This document shows positions 1 to 12,578 of a stretch of DNA of 64,000 nucleotides, piece by piece. The notes under the pieces are model-generated. The model searched no databases and was not told the origin of the DNA. It worked only from the letters and a program-made list of their open reading frames with translations. The stretch is from Nyssa sinensis (Eukaryota; Streptophyta; Magnoliopsida; Cornales; Nyssaceae), in NCBI GenBank assembly GCA_008638375.1, contig CM018036.1, forward strand, positions 14,246,328 to 14,310,327. Reading direction: 5' to 3'. Made by a program: the position numbers and the translations under genes. Numbering within the stretch: the first letter of the stretch is position 1; each line of letters opens with the position of its first letter.

Positions 1-135
1 ACTTCTATTATTCATCTTTTATTGATAATAATATTATTTCAAATTTTAGAGAATTTATTCTCTTACTTCGATTGATTGTTTCTTGTTGTAGATATCGACG
101 TTAGTCGTATCCATCCTATCACGTTTCGTGTTGCA
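1..135 (+). repeat. 5' LTR of copy 1 (3' part only)
   Basis: It ends in ...TTGCA just upstream of the primer-binding site and matches the end of the 3' LTR at 1215-1349. Confidence 0.85.
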
Positions 136-140
136 TTTGT

Positions 141-152
141 TGGTATCAGAGC
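141..152 (+). other. Primer-binding site (initiator tRNA-Met)
   Basis: TGGTATCAGAGC is the complement of the 3' end of plant initiator tRNA-Met and lies 5 bp after the LTR end. This is the standard place where minus-strand DNA synthesis is primed. Confidence 0.9.
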
Positions 153-973
153 AAGAACTTTCTTGGCTAGATGGAAAACGATAGAGATGAAAACATAAAT
201 TCAATTGATGTTGGTCGTGAGATCAAGTTTGTGTTGGTGCGATCAAAAAACGGGGATGACAATTAAGAGAAATTCGTGATATGCTTCTGGAATTCGATGT
301 CAATGCCAACAGAGACTCTCCAATCAACATGAATCAGATCAAAAGACTTGCTTGAGGTTAACTTATCGATAGATTTATGCTAAAAGTACGTCCTCAATGG
401 AGACCAACCTTTGTGGATAATTCTAGTTATGAAGATCTAGAAGAGATATATATGATAAAAATTGTGACAGATATTACAAAAGTCATGTTTTACAAAGTTA
501 CCTTGAGAAAAATGAAATACCATCTATCAATGATCAATTTTATATTAAGACAAAAACTAAAGACTTTGAGTGTGTGATAACAACCCTTGTTATGGAGAAA
601 GATGAAGAAAATGAAAGTTCAGAATTAATCGATCAAACTATGAATCTAGTGACACCAATAGATGATACTAGTTCTTTTGTGGAAGAGAAGGATCAATAAA
701 TTTACAAATGATGATTATGATGCTCACAAGAAGATTGAAATTGTAGCGTTGGATCAAAATGATGTTTCTTCTTGTCTTATTATTAGAGCATTATTGTCAT
801 TAAGACAAAATCCTAAAATTATAGACTTTATGGAAGATGCGAAAGGATAAATTCTTTAATATTCCGTTGTTTTTGAAAAGAGTCAATCATTATTGTTGAA
901 TTATGGATGAATTCGTTGTCGCATACATATATCTAGTTAACTCGAGAACAAGTTCTTTTCAAGTGAAGGAGTC

Positions 974-1349
974 TGATGTAGGACAGATATGATACCTGCC
1001 AAAAATATGTATTTTGTTTCAGAGTTATTGTAAGAATCTTTAACTTCCAAATTTGAGCTTATCTCATATGGGTTATTTTAGATAAAAAAAAATCTATTAT
1101 CTTTATTGTTTTTTATTGAAAATAAGATTCTTTATTCTATTAGGATAATGATAAGAGTTACGACTTTCTAGTCAAAGTAGTAACATTCTAGCTCTATAAG
1201 TATAATGTAGGAGATTTTTATTATTCAATTTTTTATCAATAATAATATTATTTCGAATTTTAGAAAATTTATTCTCTTACTTGGGTTGATTGTTGCCTGT
1301 TGTGCATATTGACGTTAGTCATATTCATCCTATCACGTTTTGTATTGCA
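974..1349 (+). repeat. 3' LTR of copy 1
   Basis: It starts TGATGTAGGACAGATATGAT and ends TATTGCA, 376 bp. Both LTRs of the copy at 6919-8866 align with it along their whole length in reverse orientation. Confidence 0.85.
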
Positions 1350-1691
1350 TTACGAAAGGTTACCAAAGTTTGAAAACTTTTTCATTTATAAGGGAGGTTT
1401 CTATTTCTTTTGTTCCACATTTTACCAAACATAGAGATTATTTCACACTTACAAAAACAAGTAAATTTCTCATCTAAAATTAAAAATTAAAACAAACAAG
1501 TCAATTAATCGTGTCAACACGTGTAACTTGTTTAATAAACAAGTTGTGCGTATTTGAGTTTTGAAACTTGACACAATTAATTAATTAATTTCAAATATGT
1601 ACGCTTTGACATGATCCAAATACAACATGCTAGTACGACTTGACACCCCTAACTAACAAATGCATGTGACTCCCAACACTTTGTGTGTAGT

Positions 1692-2030
1692 CAATGGCGG
1701 ATGTAGAGGGGATAAGTGAGGGCCACCCCCCTCACCCCCCAAAAAAAAAAATTTGGATATTATATTTTTTACCTCAATTTTGTTAAAGTTTTTTTTTTTT
1801 AACAAAATAGGACTTTACCTCCCCCCATATGAACCCTTGTATTAATACTTGCAATTTGATATTCTAAGAAACTTGAATTTTTTATTTTTATTTTTTACCA
1901 TTAAGTTTTCTAGAATCTTTTAACAAAATAGGATTTGATACCCCATAATTTTTTTCTATTTTTATATGAACCCTTTAAATTTTAATATCTATAATTTGAC
2001 CCATAATTAAAATTTTTGGATTCGTCATTG
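1692..2030. mobile_element. Candidate hAT-like MITE
   Basis: The left end CAATGGCGGAT and the inverted right end CAATGACGAAT match at 9 of 11 bases around 339 bp of AT-rich, non-coding DNA. Many plant hAT elements have termini of the form CA(G/A)TGGCGGA. The 8-bp flanks agree only weakly, so the insertion is old or the call is wrong. Confidence 0.35.
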
Positions 2031-2367
2031 TAGGTAGGAGTGTAAAAGTTTACATTATTTTTCAATTTAAAATTGTAGTTATAATTTGAGACTTCTAGTA
2101 AATAAGCTGAAAGATAATGTTTGTAATACCCATCATAACACTTGGCATGAATGGAGTTAGAATTCAAGGCCAATCACATGCATGTCTTAGTAATGATGCA
2201 AGAATTAATATGGCGCATGATAATCCACTTGTTTATGAATTATTATTTATTTGAACTGATACCCTAATTATTAAAATAGAAGAATTAACAATATTATCTA
2301 TTTGTTTGGAAAAAGAAAAAGAAAATAGTTTCAGAATACCTTTATTCCTCATTTCTTTAAAGCCTTA

Positions 2368-2368
<1 letters not shown>

Positions 2369-2402
<34 letters not shown>
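2369..2402. repeat. (TA)n microsatellite
   Basis: About 16 uninterrupted TA units. No gene is visible around it. Confidence 0.95.
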
Positions 2403-2406
<4 letters not shown>

Positions 2407-2852
2407 AACATAAAGCTATTGTGATATTATATACAATCATGAAATATGGAATCAACAATGGCAATGAAGTATATATTTTTTTAAAGTGATAAGAAAGATT
2501 TGAAATCATAACCTAATCCGTATCTACCAAATATTTTGATGAATCTAAGATATAAAACAGCTAGTAGCCACTCGACTGAGATTTCTAATCAACTTTTTAA
2601 TGGGCCATATATGTTATTGGCTGTTACAATGATCATTAGTCACTTTCATGGAGTTATCCTATGGAAGTTTGCCTCCCTGAGATCATATATAGCATTAAAG
2701 TGGGCACCATGGAAGTATCATGTTTCTTTTCTTTATTTATTTGATAGCAGTTGGATGTATCTTTTTCTACATGACGCCTTGATAGAGAAACCAATTGTTG
2801 AAATCACGCCTTTTAATATTGACCTTTCACAATTGATTCTATAATATAAGAA

Positions 2853-2876
2853 AACACACACACACACACACACACA
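2853..2876. repeat. (AC)n microsatellite
   Basis: About 11 AC units. The reading frame just upstream (2536-2844) resembles no family I recognise. Confidence 0.95.
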
Positions 2877-4560
2877 AGAATGTAATATGGCACAAGAATT
2901 TAAAGTAGATATTAAGCTCTCATAGAATTACTTTGATGAGCAAGGTTGTATTTGTTGGAATGAATTCGTCCCATTCTTTGATAGCCCAGTTGTAACCCGA
3001 AAAGCGGAACACTCAGGGAAATTTTTTTGATTTGTTTTTATTGTGGACCATTTTTTCTCTTATGTTGTAGCATGCTTATATAAAAATATTTTATCTTTTA
3101 GGGTTTAGACTTAATTATGAGAAGATAGTCGTCATTAGGATAAAATGGGAGTTTTCAGATTTTGACAATTTTTTCTCTTGCCATCTCTTTGATACATAGT
3201 GGACTGATTATCGTTGTCCGTAGATATAGACATATTGCTGAAACATGTAAATTTTGTGTCTTTTCTATATGTTTTGTTTATTTTTATTTGGTTGATATCG
3301 ATTTATTATTTGTTTGATCGCTTTTATACTACAACATAGTAGCTCTTTCCTTGGAATACACAATCGGAATATTATTTAGAGTCGTTCGGCCATCAGGAAA
3401 AATGAAAGTACAAAATAATCTTCTAGTCCATGTATTTTAGTGCTATAGAACCAAGTCCATGTTTTATTCTTTAGATCAAAAAGTCCTTATAAAGATTACC
3501 AAAATGTTGCATTCATAAATATAAGAACATTTTCTTAGAAGACAAAACACAATTTGATTTCAAAAACAAAAGAAAAAAAGGGCAAAAATTATGGAGTTTC
3601 TTATTTTATAGGATAAAAAATAAAATCACAGCTTGTATCACTCAAAAAATACTTATGCTAAAAAAAATATGAATTTTCACTTGGTAACAAATAAATTTAA
3701 TGTAGGGAAAGGGAAAAGAAAATGTTACTTTTTTTGAGTAATCAAGAGTTTTAGTTAGGATAAAATTTTACCTTTTTTTTACCCTAACTTAATAGGAAAC
3801 ATTAACGGTAGGATATGAATATAAGGAAAAAATTATTGTAAAATTCAAATTTAAAACATAATATGTAAGATAGGATCTCAATTGGAGTTCATTGAAAAAA
3901 AATCGAGAAGGAAAATGCTAAAAACAAAACATAAAACGAAAAACAAGAATAAAAAACATAAATGTTGGGAGAATTAATACTGATAATTTCACCATGAATT
4001 AATATGATAGCAATGATGCCTATCTAGAAATATTTTAGGGGTTGTGGTGCGTTGATAGATTAGATTTGTTGGAAAATTTTGTGTGTAAATGGGTTTCCTT
4101 TGTTTGTCAATGCATCCTGATTAGGCTTCTTTTTCAAGTAAGCTATTTCTGTCTCCTTCTAATTGGTTCTAATTAATTCACTTTGATATCTTATTAGTCT
4201 TCTGATAGGACTCCCCACCAAAACCCTAGCTACCAGGCTACAAGTTTATTTTCTTAAGAGAAAGGATGAAAGGGTAAGAATAAATTCACACTAGAATGGT
4301 TATCTTGTTGGATTTTCCCCCCCTTCTAATTGTTGGCCATGAATCGATTTATTTATTTATTTCAAATGTCATGTCAGCACTTCTTCTTGTGTGCCATTTC
4401 CATAACTTTTAAAATTATTTTTCCAAAAATTGTTTTAGATTTTTTTTTTTTAAATATCAAACCAATTTCTAGAACATTCTACCCCTAACATCATCTAAAA
4501 TAATAGAACATAATATCTTAGAAAAATCATATAACCATACAATTTTATTTTACCAAGCAT
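2877..4560. other. AT-rich intergenic stretch, nothing recognised
   Basis: No long reading frame, RNA gene or paired repeat was seen. It holds A/T runs and scattered stops in all frames. Confidence 0.6.
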
Positions 4561-4576
4561 GAACTTTCTTAACCAA

Positions 4577-4807
4577 TCAATCTGCTGCTATATTAGTTTT
4601 GCAATAAATATTCTTAACAATAACCACTAAGTCTTTGTCCCTAATAATGTTAATACAATCATTTAAAATGTTATAAATTCTCCGAGAACAATTTTGTCTC
4701 TCCAACAAATTATTGTTAATTACCTTAGAGTTCCCTTCAAATTCAAAATATTTACCATTTCTAGAATCAATCCTTAACAACCCTTCACGAAGAGTCAAAG
4801 CTTTCAA
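4577..4807 (-). pseudogene. LINE RNase H-like fragment
   Basis: An open 76-codon stretch resembling the C-terminal RNase H (RVT_3 family) of plant LINEs. It starts with ALTLREGLLRID, has an EGNSKVI strand, and ends VKNIYCKTNIAAD. The family normally reads 'EGDSK', so the catalytic Asp of that motif has become Asn here. Confidence 0.7.
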
Positions 4808-6387
4808 TTAAGGTACTGAAAACTTCTCATCATACCACTCGGATAGTGCCCAACATATCTTACCTCCCTCATTTTCGACAATGACACCCACACTTCTTGC
4901 ATTACAATTTCACTTTCATGAGCCATCAAAATTTATTTCTTATTGCCAATAGGCAAAATCCACCTAATAAACCGCACAAATTTACCTTTGCCCAAATTAA
5001 TTCCCTTATTATTAAACCATTTGTAAACTGTGTTGTAATCTTTAAACATTGTGGTCGCAATCTCGATAACTTTGAAAAGATTAAATTTTACCTTTTGAAA
5101 AATTTTATTATTTTGATGACACTAAATTTGTTAAAGAATATTAACCACCTTTTCTCCATTATCCATCCCATGCATTGCACATATTCTGAACTTTCTTTAG
5201 CCAATTCACAAAATCATTTTCATTACCACTTAGTACTACGCAGGCATTCGCAATCAGATTCTAAACATATCTTGCAATTTTACAGTGCAAAAAAATGTGA
5301 TTCAAATTCTTGACCTCGGTAGGGCATAAATCACAGTAGAAATCAACATTAATACTTCTCTTGTTAGGTAACCATAGAAGGAACACTCCGCCTTAGTAAT
5401 AACCATATGAACGATCTAATCCTTGAAGCACACTTTAGTTTCCAACACCAAGAAAAAAACTGAGTTATTATGATTTGACATTCAATGCCTCTCCCCGCAT
5501 CTATGATCTCTAGCTAATCTCATAGCAATTTTTTGAGAAAACGAATCGTTCTGCTCTATCCCTGCCACATAGTGTCCTCAACAGTAGAAATAAGAATGGA
5601 AATTCTACTAATGATACTACCCAATTCATGTCCTACTTAGATCTTTAATCTTTGTCTCATTCCATTGTTTATTTTCCAAGATATAGGGTCTGTTTGAGAA
5701 ATGTTAAAACCGATTCTGTAGAATACAGATGAACTGGTTTTAAATTTTTTGCTATTTTGTAAGTATCTTTTAACAGTATATTAGTTTATATATGGTTCTA
5801 AAAAATATTTAAAACTTAAACAAAGTCAAACAAAAAAAAGATTAATTTTCTTAAAAACCAGATAACTTAATGAAGGTGATTCTGACTTGATCGAATTTGA
5901 AGAATTCCCAAGCAACCCCATAATCTTTAACTTTTAAGTTCCAATCAATATTCAACAAATTCTTTACAGGTACATATTCATATAGCGCTTTATCCAATGT
6001 CCATTTATCAACTCAAAAAATATTTTTCTCACCATTACCAACAGTCCACTTATATCTTTACTAAGAAGGCCTCTAACTTTTAAAATATTTTTTCAAGTCC
6101 AAGAATCATTCCTTTGACTTTAACACTAAAAAAATCATGTCTAATAAGATAGTTACCCTTGACTTGAGACACCCAACATTATTATATTCAGTTAATATTT
6201 TCCATTCTAATTTAGCTATAGCAGCTATATTAATATCAGTTGTATTACGAATCCTTTACCCGCCTCTTCTTTTCCTATCCGATCAGAACACCTTCCCCAC
6301 AAAAAATTCTTTGCATTTTATCTATTTCTTCTTTAAGATTTTTAGGAATCAAATAGCAATTCATATTATGTTGCATCAGAGAAGATG

Positions 6388-6638
6388 ATACCAATTCTAC
6401 CTGCTCTAGATAGGCTATTAGCCATCCATCCTAGTACTTTCCTTCCAATTCGATCAACAATGCCCCTAAAATAATTACATTTATTTTTTGAATCTGGCCA
6501 AGAAGTCGCGAAATACTTTTTTAAATGACCTTTAACACGAAAACTCAAAGTATCTTTTATTAGATTCCTATTATCTTTTTTAACTCTTGAAATAATTTGA
6601 GTCTCGTTTAAATACATTTTCGGAAGAATTCTTGACAA
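6388..6638 (-). pseudogene. LINE reverse transcriptase C-terminal fragment
   Basis: About 83 codons open on the minus strand. The part GIVDRIGRKVLGWMANSLSR fits the thumb region just after the polymerase core of plant LINE reverse transcriptase. Downstream pieces continue in other frames, showing frameshift decay. Confidence 0.7.
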
Positions 6639-6918
6639 ACAGATGTGATTTTAGAATTAGGTTTTTAAATCAATAATAAAAATTGTATTTAACCAAGTGG
6701 GCTTTAACTTTTTGAAAATCAAAAATGATTTTTGAAATGCTATCCAAGCGGGCATCTTTCACTAGTGAATCACGGCAAAAAAAAAAAAACATACTTAAAA
6801 AAGAAAGAAAGAAAGACCAACCTAGAAGGACAGGTCATATTAGATTTCTTTCGAAGGAAAAAAAGAGTGAAAGTGTGACATTATAGTACATAAATAATGA
6901 AAGAGTAGTTTTTATAAT

Positions 6919-7297
6919 GCAGTTCAAAAACGTAAAAAGATAGAAACGACTAATGTTAATAATATTTATAACGAAAAATAATTAACTTAAAAAAAAAAGA
7001 ATAAATTCTTTAAAATTTAAAATTGTATATATTATTGATAAAAAATTGAATATTACAGACTTATTACTTCATATTTATAAAATTAGAATACTATTATTAT
7101 GATTAGGAAACCATAACTCCTATTTTTATTCTAATTCTAATATAATAAAGAATCATATATATTTTGAATATAATACAATAAAGATAATAGTTATTTTAGA
7201 TAATTTGATATAGACTCAAATTTAGAAAACTAAAGAATCTTAAAATAACTCTAAAACATATATCCATGTTTTTAAGATACCATATCTGACCTACATA
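6919..7297 (-). repeat. 3' LTR of copy 2 (minus orientation)
   Basis: It aligns along its length with 974-1349 reversed and with 8484-8866. The terminal bases are mutated (ctacata instead of ctacatca). Confidence 0.8.
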
Positions 7298-8470
7298 CTC
7301 TTACACTTAGAAAAAACTCGTCATCGAATTAACTCATGTACTTGACCTTGAAGTCGTTCCTAACCTAGTAATAGCGATTGAATCTTTTCAAAAACAATTA
7401 AAAACTCAAAAACTTCTTCTTTCGCATCTTCTATGAAATATTGAATTTCAGACTCCGTTTGATGACAATAATGTGCCCGTAATGAAAAAAGAAAAATCAT
7501 TTTCTTGATCCACTACAATTTCAATCTTCTTATAAATAATCTTGTGGTGCTTCATATTCATCATCATTTGTAACAATGACTACTTCCATAGAAATCTCTT
7601 ACTTCTTTACAATAGTAATTGAATTACTATTATCTTTCTTGTCCACAATAGGTGTTTCAACTAGTTCCCTTTTTTTATCCTCTACACTAACTACTTCAGC
7701 AACATCAATAAAGATAGTTTCCAATCTATTTTCTTTTGATTCTTTGTGATCATCTTTAAGGATGGAATAACTTAATCTACGCTTTCTATGACAATAGAGT
7801 CCTATGTATGGATACGCATGTCTTCCAACGGTGTAACATGTACAACCTTATCACTCAAAGTAACATCAAAATTTTAGATTTTTTATTTGCTCCCCCCTTA
7901 TTACTAGAAACACGTTTTGGAGTTTTTTTTTTTTTAATTCCCAACAATATGTCCTGACACTTTAAAATAATTCAAAGTTGGTCTATATTTATCTTCTAAA
8001 ATCTACAAATAATTTTTTTATAAAATTCTATCCATTTGATGTTTTATCATTTTTCGCCTTGAACTGACATACTTTTTACCTTGTAATTTGCTATGCCTCA
8101 TGTAGATCACAACACCACCTTTTGGGTAATCCTATAAGCTTATCTTCTGTCCAAGATAATTTTTTCTTCCGAAAGTCCTATATATTCATGACAAATATAT
8201 AAATCATATATACAATTAAGAAAGTTTTCAAAATAAAAATTACCATCAAAATCAAGAAGTCTTTCATAATTGTGTAAAACCTTTCAAATAGAAACGTAAT
8301 CATGAACAAGTTGATTGTGAACTCCATTATCAGTGCAATTCTTATTGTCTTCACGATTCTTTTATATCCGAGACTTCAAATGAGTAATGAATTGTCTCAT
8401 ACGAACACCATCGTAAGGAATTCAAATTCTATCTCCACCAATTGTCATCTGGTTAGGTGAATTCTCGTTC

Positions 8471-8479
8471 TGATACCAA
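8471..8479 (-). other. Primer-binding site of copy 2
   Basis: Plus-strand TGATACCAA reversed is TTGGTATCA, the start of the tRNA-Met complement, adjacent to the 5' LTR. Confidence 0.8.
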
Positions 8480-8483
8480 CTAA

Positions 8484-8866
8484 TGTAGTACGAAAACATG
8501 AAAGGATGGATACGACAAATGTTAATATCCACAACGGGGAATAATCAATTCAAAAAAAAGAATAAATTCTCTAAAATTAAAAATTGCATATATTATTGAT
8601 AAAAACTGAATAATAAAGACTTATTATATCATATTTATAGAGTTAAAATACTACTATTTTAACTAGAAAATTATAACTTCTATTCTTATCATAATCGTAA
8701 TAGAATAAAAAATCTTATTTTAAATAAAAAATAATAAAGATAATGATTGTTTTATCTACAATAACCAATTTATGATAGGCTCAAATTTAAAAAAATTAAA
8801 AAATCCTATAATAACTTTAAAATATACATATTCATATTTTTAAGATATCATATCTGCATTACATCA
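8484..8866 (-). repeat. 5' LTR of copy 2 (minus orientation)
   Basis: It ends ...CTGCATTACATCA on the plus strand, which reversed gives TGATGTAATGCAG, the family LTR start. Confidence 0.8.
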
Positions 8867-11800
8867 TTATATTTTTTAAAATTTTATTTCAAATAATATA
8901 ATATTATTTCTATGTCACATTTATTACATAATTAAATATATGTCACATCACAAATTTAAAAAATATAACATTACTAATTGTCAAATTGTACATGTAAAAT
9001 TCTCCCCCCCCCCCCCACCCTCTCAAATTTTCAAAAAAAATTAATGTATGAGATATTGATTATGGACACTTATGTCAAAGCAAGTTTTAACTTTTGTGGA
9101 AAGAATAAGTCATAAACAATTATATAAACTATTCTTAAAAGAGAATGAACTTCATCTTTTTCTTTCTGCAGAACAGCCCACAGCATGTGAATTCGAATGT
9201 AGAAGGAAAAGAAAAAAAAAAAAAAATCCTTTTGAGCTCTTTTTTTTCAGCTGTACATTAATTTAATTAAATAAAGGCAAAAATAATTACAAAAGGGCTA
9301 CCCTTAATCATGTAAGGCAACTAGAGCATTCATGTGGAAAGCACATGCCATAATCATCACGACATGGGAGGGCAGGAAGGACTCATGATTCATGAGGGTA
9401 ATTTCGGTATTTTATATGAAAAGAGAATTTCCAATTTTTTCATTTTAGGTGCTTTCGATTCCGAGTAGGGGAAGGGAACATAATAACTGGGAGTTATCAA
9501 TGATAACAGTAGCACTATCAACTCCTGTTTCCTGGTAAGCGGGCAAAAAGGTTAGAAGCCCCAATCAGCTACATCCACGGAATCGTTGCAATGATTCTCC
9601 GTACATATTCTAGATTATCCGAATTAACGGTGGCGATCACTTCATTTTTTCTTTGATCTTTGATTCTACTGACCGTGGAATCGCAGGCATGTTTGGAAGT
9701 ACCATGCTGTTTATAAATAGGCGTTTCCAAAGTTTAAATCCATTTTTTTTTTTATAGTTTAATGTTTGTTTTAAAGGTTTTGAAAAATACGTTTCTATGT
9801 TTTTAAGTTTAAATACCTATTTTGAAAAAGTGTTAATAAATTTTTTTTTCTGAACTCTTATTTTTTATTTATATAACATATTTAATATTTTTAACAATTT
9901 ATTCAAATATTATATATTATTTATATTTGTTTTATATATATTTATCAAAATACATACAACTTAATTCAAACTATACTTTGTTTCCGCAACAATACATTAG
10001 ATTTCAAAGTCTAACACGCGAGAAGGTTTTCTATGTACTTGACCATTAATTTGCTAAAGTCTAACATCATATCATTTGAAATGTATATTTGATTTTTAAG
10101 AAATATAAAAATAATATTTTATTTGGGATTGATGTTTTATTGAGATGATAAAGTTTTCTTTTATAAACATTATTTAGGTTCAAAACTCAATAGATGCGCG
10201 TACACACATTAGGTAGTATTTCCTTCTAACCTATTGTTGTATTCAAAAATAAAAAATAAAAATAATTGTGCATTCCAAAATAATTGTCTACAATTTTATA
10301 ACTTTGATTTTGGAAATAAAAATAGAGATGTAAAAGCTAACAAAAGAACTCTGTACGCACATGACAAAAACTAACTTAACTTATTTTTAACAGTTTTGTA
10401 AAGTTAACATTAAAATAATTAATAAGTTAATAATCTTTATTAATAAATAGTTTTTTAAAGAACTAACTTTGTTCTATATTAAACAATTAATAAATTTTTA
10501 AAATTTTTTTTATAGTAGTAATTATAAGAATAGAAAAATACACGGTGTTATACATATATCATATGGAAATTATTAGTTGTATTAATTTTTTATTAATAAA
10601 AAATATATATTCTTGTATTTTAAATTTGATATAACATCTTTTTTTTTAAAAAAAAAAATTAATCAACCTTGCAAAGCTATATGCATGTCCTATTTTAATG
10701 TTACAAATCATATAGTTGTAAGAAAATTCTTTATCAATAAAAATGATGAAACTTAGTAATTAATATTTTTATTATTACTAATTTTTGAGTCTCTTAAAAT
10801 TATTAATTTTCGGTTTTTAATAATAGAAAAAGTGAAAATAATTTTTCTAAAAAAAAATTTGATAGAAATTTTTTCTGTCTTGGTATAGGATTCAAGTCTA
10901 AACAAATTAACTCATCAAGTCCCTCAATCATTTTATGATTAAAATACCCTTACAAACATCCAACAGAGAGATAGGCGCGTAAATGACACCCATATATAAA
11001 AGAAGTTTTTAAAAATTCAATAACTCAAAAAAAGAAAAATTGATTTTCAATAAAATTTATATATTTGAGCTCTAAAATCAAGATCTATCAAATAAGATCT
11101 ATATTCCATATAAAATTTTGAAGAAAAAATTGCTTCTAAAAATGTACAATTTTATAGATTTTGGAAGAAAAAATCATAAAATTTTACAGTTTAAAGAGCA
11201 CAGTAAAATTTCGATTTGACTATGGATTTCTTAATTGTTACTGGTTTTATTCACTTTTATGCGTTTACTTTGGATGTCAAAAGATTCTTTCAAATTAATA
11301 AAATTTGCAATTAAAAAAAGAGAATTTGAAGAAAAATAAATATAAAATTTTACAGTTTGTGAAATTGTAAAATTTTATAATTTGTGAGATTGTAAAATTC
11401 ATCATTGTATATAGTTTTTGGATTACTATGATAACCATTTTAGCAGCCAATATGATCACCAATTCACCATTGCTTCAAAAAAATAAAAACTAACCTTCAA
11501 GTTCACTTTTAGATCACAAAAACACAAAAAACTCAAAACTCTTCCACAACTTCTTGGGTAAAATTTTCAAGATCTATATTGTTTGACAAAGGGGACCAAA
11601 GCTTTTAGTATTACTCCACACTCACCTCAATGAAAAGATAGAATTAGGTTAAAAATAAGAAGGTGGCCCACACAAGAGGAAGCCTTCAAATCACCATTAT
11701 CAAAATTATAAAGGTAAGACTAGCATTACTCTAAAATTAATTGTATGCCAACTCATGAAAATAGACTTGAGCTTAAAAACAAAATGACCAATGGACTTTC

Positions 11801-12399
11801 AATTCAAAATGAAAATATGCATGAATCTTACAATAATTAAGTATCTTTACGAGGGAGTTAAGATTAATTAACTCAAAAATAAAATAAATACTTGTTAAAA
11901 AAATGGTTCTATTAGACAAGATATAGAAGAGGTGAATAATAAATAATCTTATTCATATTTTGTAAAGATTCATCTTCAAGACTCAATTTGTGAAGTATGA
12001 AACCTTATCATCAGAATAATGGTTTTCTTTTTTATATACCAATAGATGAGGAGGAAAATTCTATCTAGGTGTGTGTGTGTTTGCATGTGTTAAGTCTCGA
12101 GTTTGTCTCGCAATTGTAAAAAGAGAAAACTGGTCTTCACAATAGTGTTGACAACTTCTAAATAAATATTAATTGTTATCTTAAATTTAGGGATGAAAAT
12201 AATTGTAACAAGAATAATATACAAATATAATTTATGTATAAAATTTTTATATGGAGTGATATTACTGATTGAATTTCAGTCCTTTCTGGTAATTCCACAA
12301 TGTAATAAAAGTTTTGACCACAGTTAGTTTTTCTATAAACTCCGTGTGATCCCAAAGTCTGTGAAAAAGTTAAATAAGGGTGATCGCCACCAGCACCAA
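8867..12399. other. AT-rich intergenic DNA upstream of PI4K-gamma
   Basis: No supported gene. It contains a poly-C tract (about 9003-9016), long A/T runs, and a short more GC-balanced island at 9350-9720 that I could not identify. The last few hundred bases probably include the promoter of the gene that follows. Confidence 0.6.
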
Positions 12400-12409
12400 A
12401 GTCCAAGAG

Positions 12410-12578
12410 AGAGAGAGAGAAGTGAAGCGAAGAGAGGGCTTTGGCTTTGGAGAAGGGGCGGTTCGAAGAGACATTCTCATCAATCTTGACCGTCGAATTT
12501 TCTACGTCTCTGATCCTAGCCCTTCATCTGTTTGACTTCCTCTCCTTCAAACTTTCCTCTGCGATTCCTCCAAATTTG
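12410..12578 (+). other. PI4KG: Predicted 5' UTR exon 1 of PI4K-gamma
   Basis: A GA-rich stretch (about 12408-12435), common in plant leaders, runs into GC-richer sequence. It ends at a good splice donor, TTTG|GTGAGT, after 12578. The upstream boundary is a guess; the transcription start cannot be seen. Confidence 0.5.

Larger units (their letters stand above)
1..1349 (+). mobile_element. Short non-autonomous LTR retrotransposon, copy 1 (5' end cut by window)
   Basis: Bases 1-135 closely match 1215-1349, so the element has two LTRs and its 5' LTR starts before the window. A primer-binding site follows the 5' LTR, and a purine-rich run (about 961-973) precedes the 3' LTR. Only about 840 bp lie between the LTRs, far too little for gag-pol. 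The interior holds short broken frames such as 377-577 and 662-850 with no recognisable protease, reverse transcriptase or integrase. It would have relied on enzymes from a full-length relative. A second copy of the family is at 6919-8866 on the other strand. Confidence 0.85.
4560..6640 (-). pseudogene. Decayed LINE (non-LTR retrotransposon) 3' half
   Basis: Read on the minus strand, pieces of a plant LINE ORF2 appear in the expected order. At 6388-6638 comes the end of the reverse transcriptase: a block with IVDRIGRKVLGWMANSLSRA, the classic 'I..R...K..GW....LSRAGR' motif. At about 6150-6240 is AIAKLEWKILTE, the 'LA..GWR.L' segment. At about 5240-5320 is a zf-RVT-like piece (NHIFLHCKIAR). 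At 4577-4807 is an RVT_3-type RNase H with LREGL and a terminal NIAAD. Frames break many times, so no protein can be made. The endonuclease and the polymerase YADD core are not visible, fitting 5' truncation. Confidence 0.75.
6919..8866 (-). mobile_element. Short non-autonomous LTR retrotransposon, copy 2
   Basis: Same family as the element at 1-1349, inverted. Its LTRs are 6919-7297 and 8484-8866, with the primer-binding site at 8471-8479. The 1.2-kb interior contains a broken gag remnant on the minus strand near 8000-8200: a WW/WC-D-L-EA pattern typical of Ty3 gag, crossed by stops. No pol domain is present. The junction just before the 3' LTR matches the one in copy 1. Flanking AT-rich bases could be a duplication (TATAA), but the context is too simple to be sure. 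Confidence 0.8.

Noticed and set aside
2536..2844. 102-codon open frame on the plus strand
   Set aside because: No recognisable domain, in AT-rich DNA between microsatellites, with no splice or promoter context.
4897..5313. 138-codon plus-strand frame
   Set aside because: It lies opposite the decayed LINE, whose minus-strand motifs explain the sequence.
5687..5880. Possible MITE start (GGGTCTGTTTGAGAAATGTT) inside the LINE
   Set aside because: A matching inverted end could not be placed convincingly; the nearest (about 6735-6755) lies beyond the LINE fragment.
12176..12406. 76-codon minus frame before the PI4K-gamma leader
   Set aside because: No family resemblance, and it lies in the probable promoter on the other strand.
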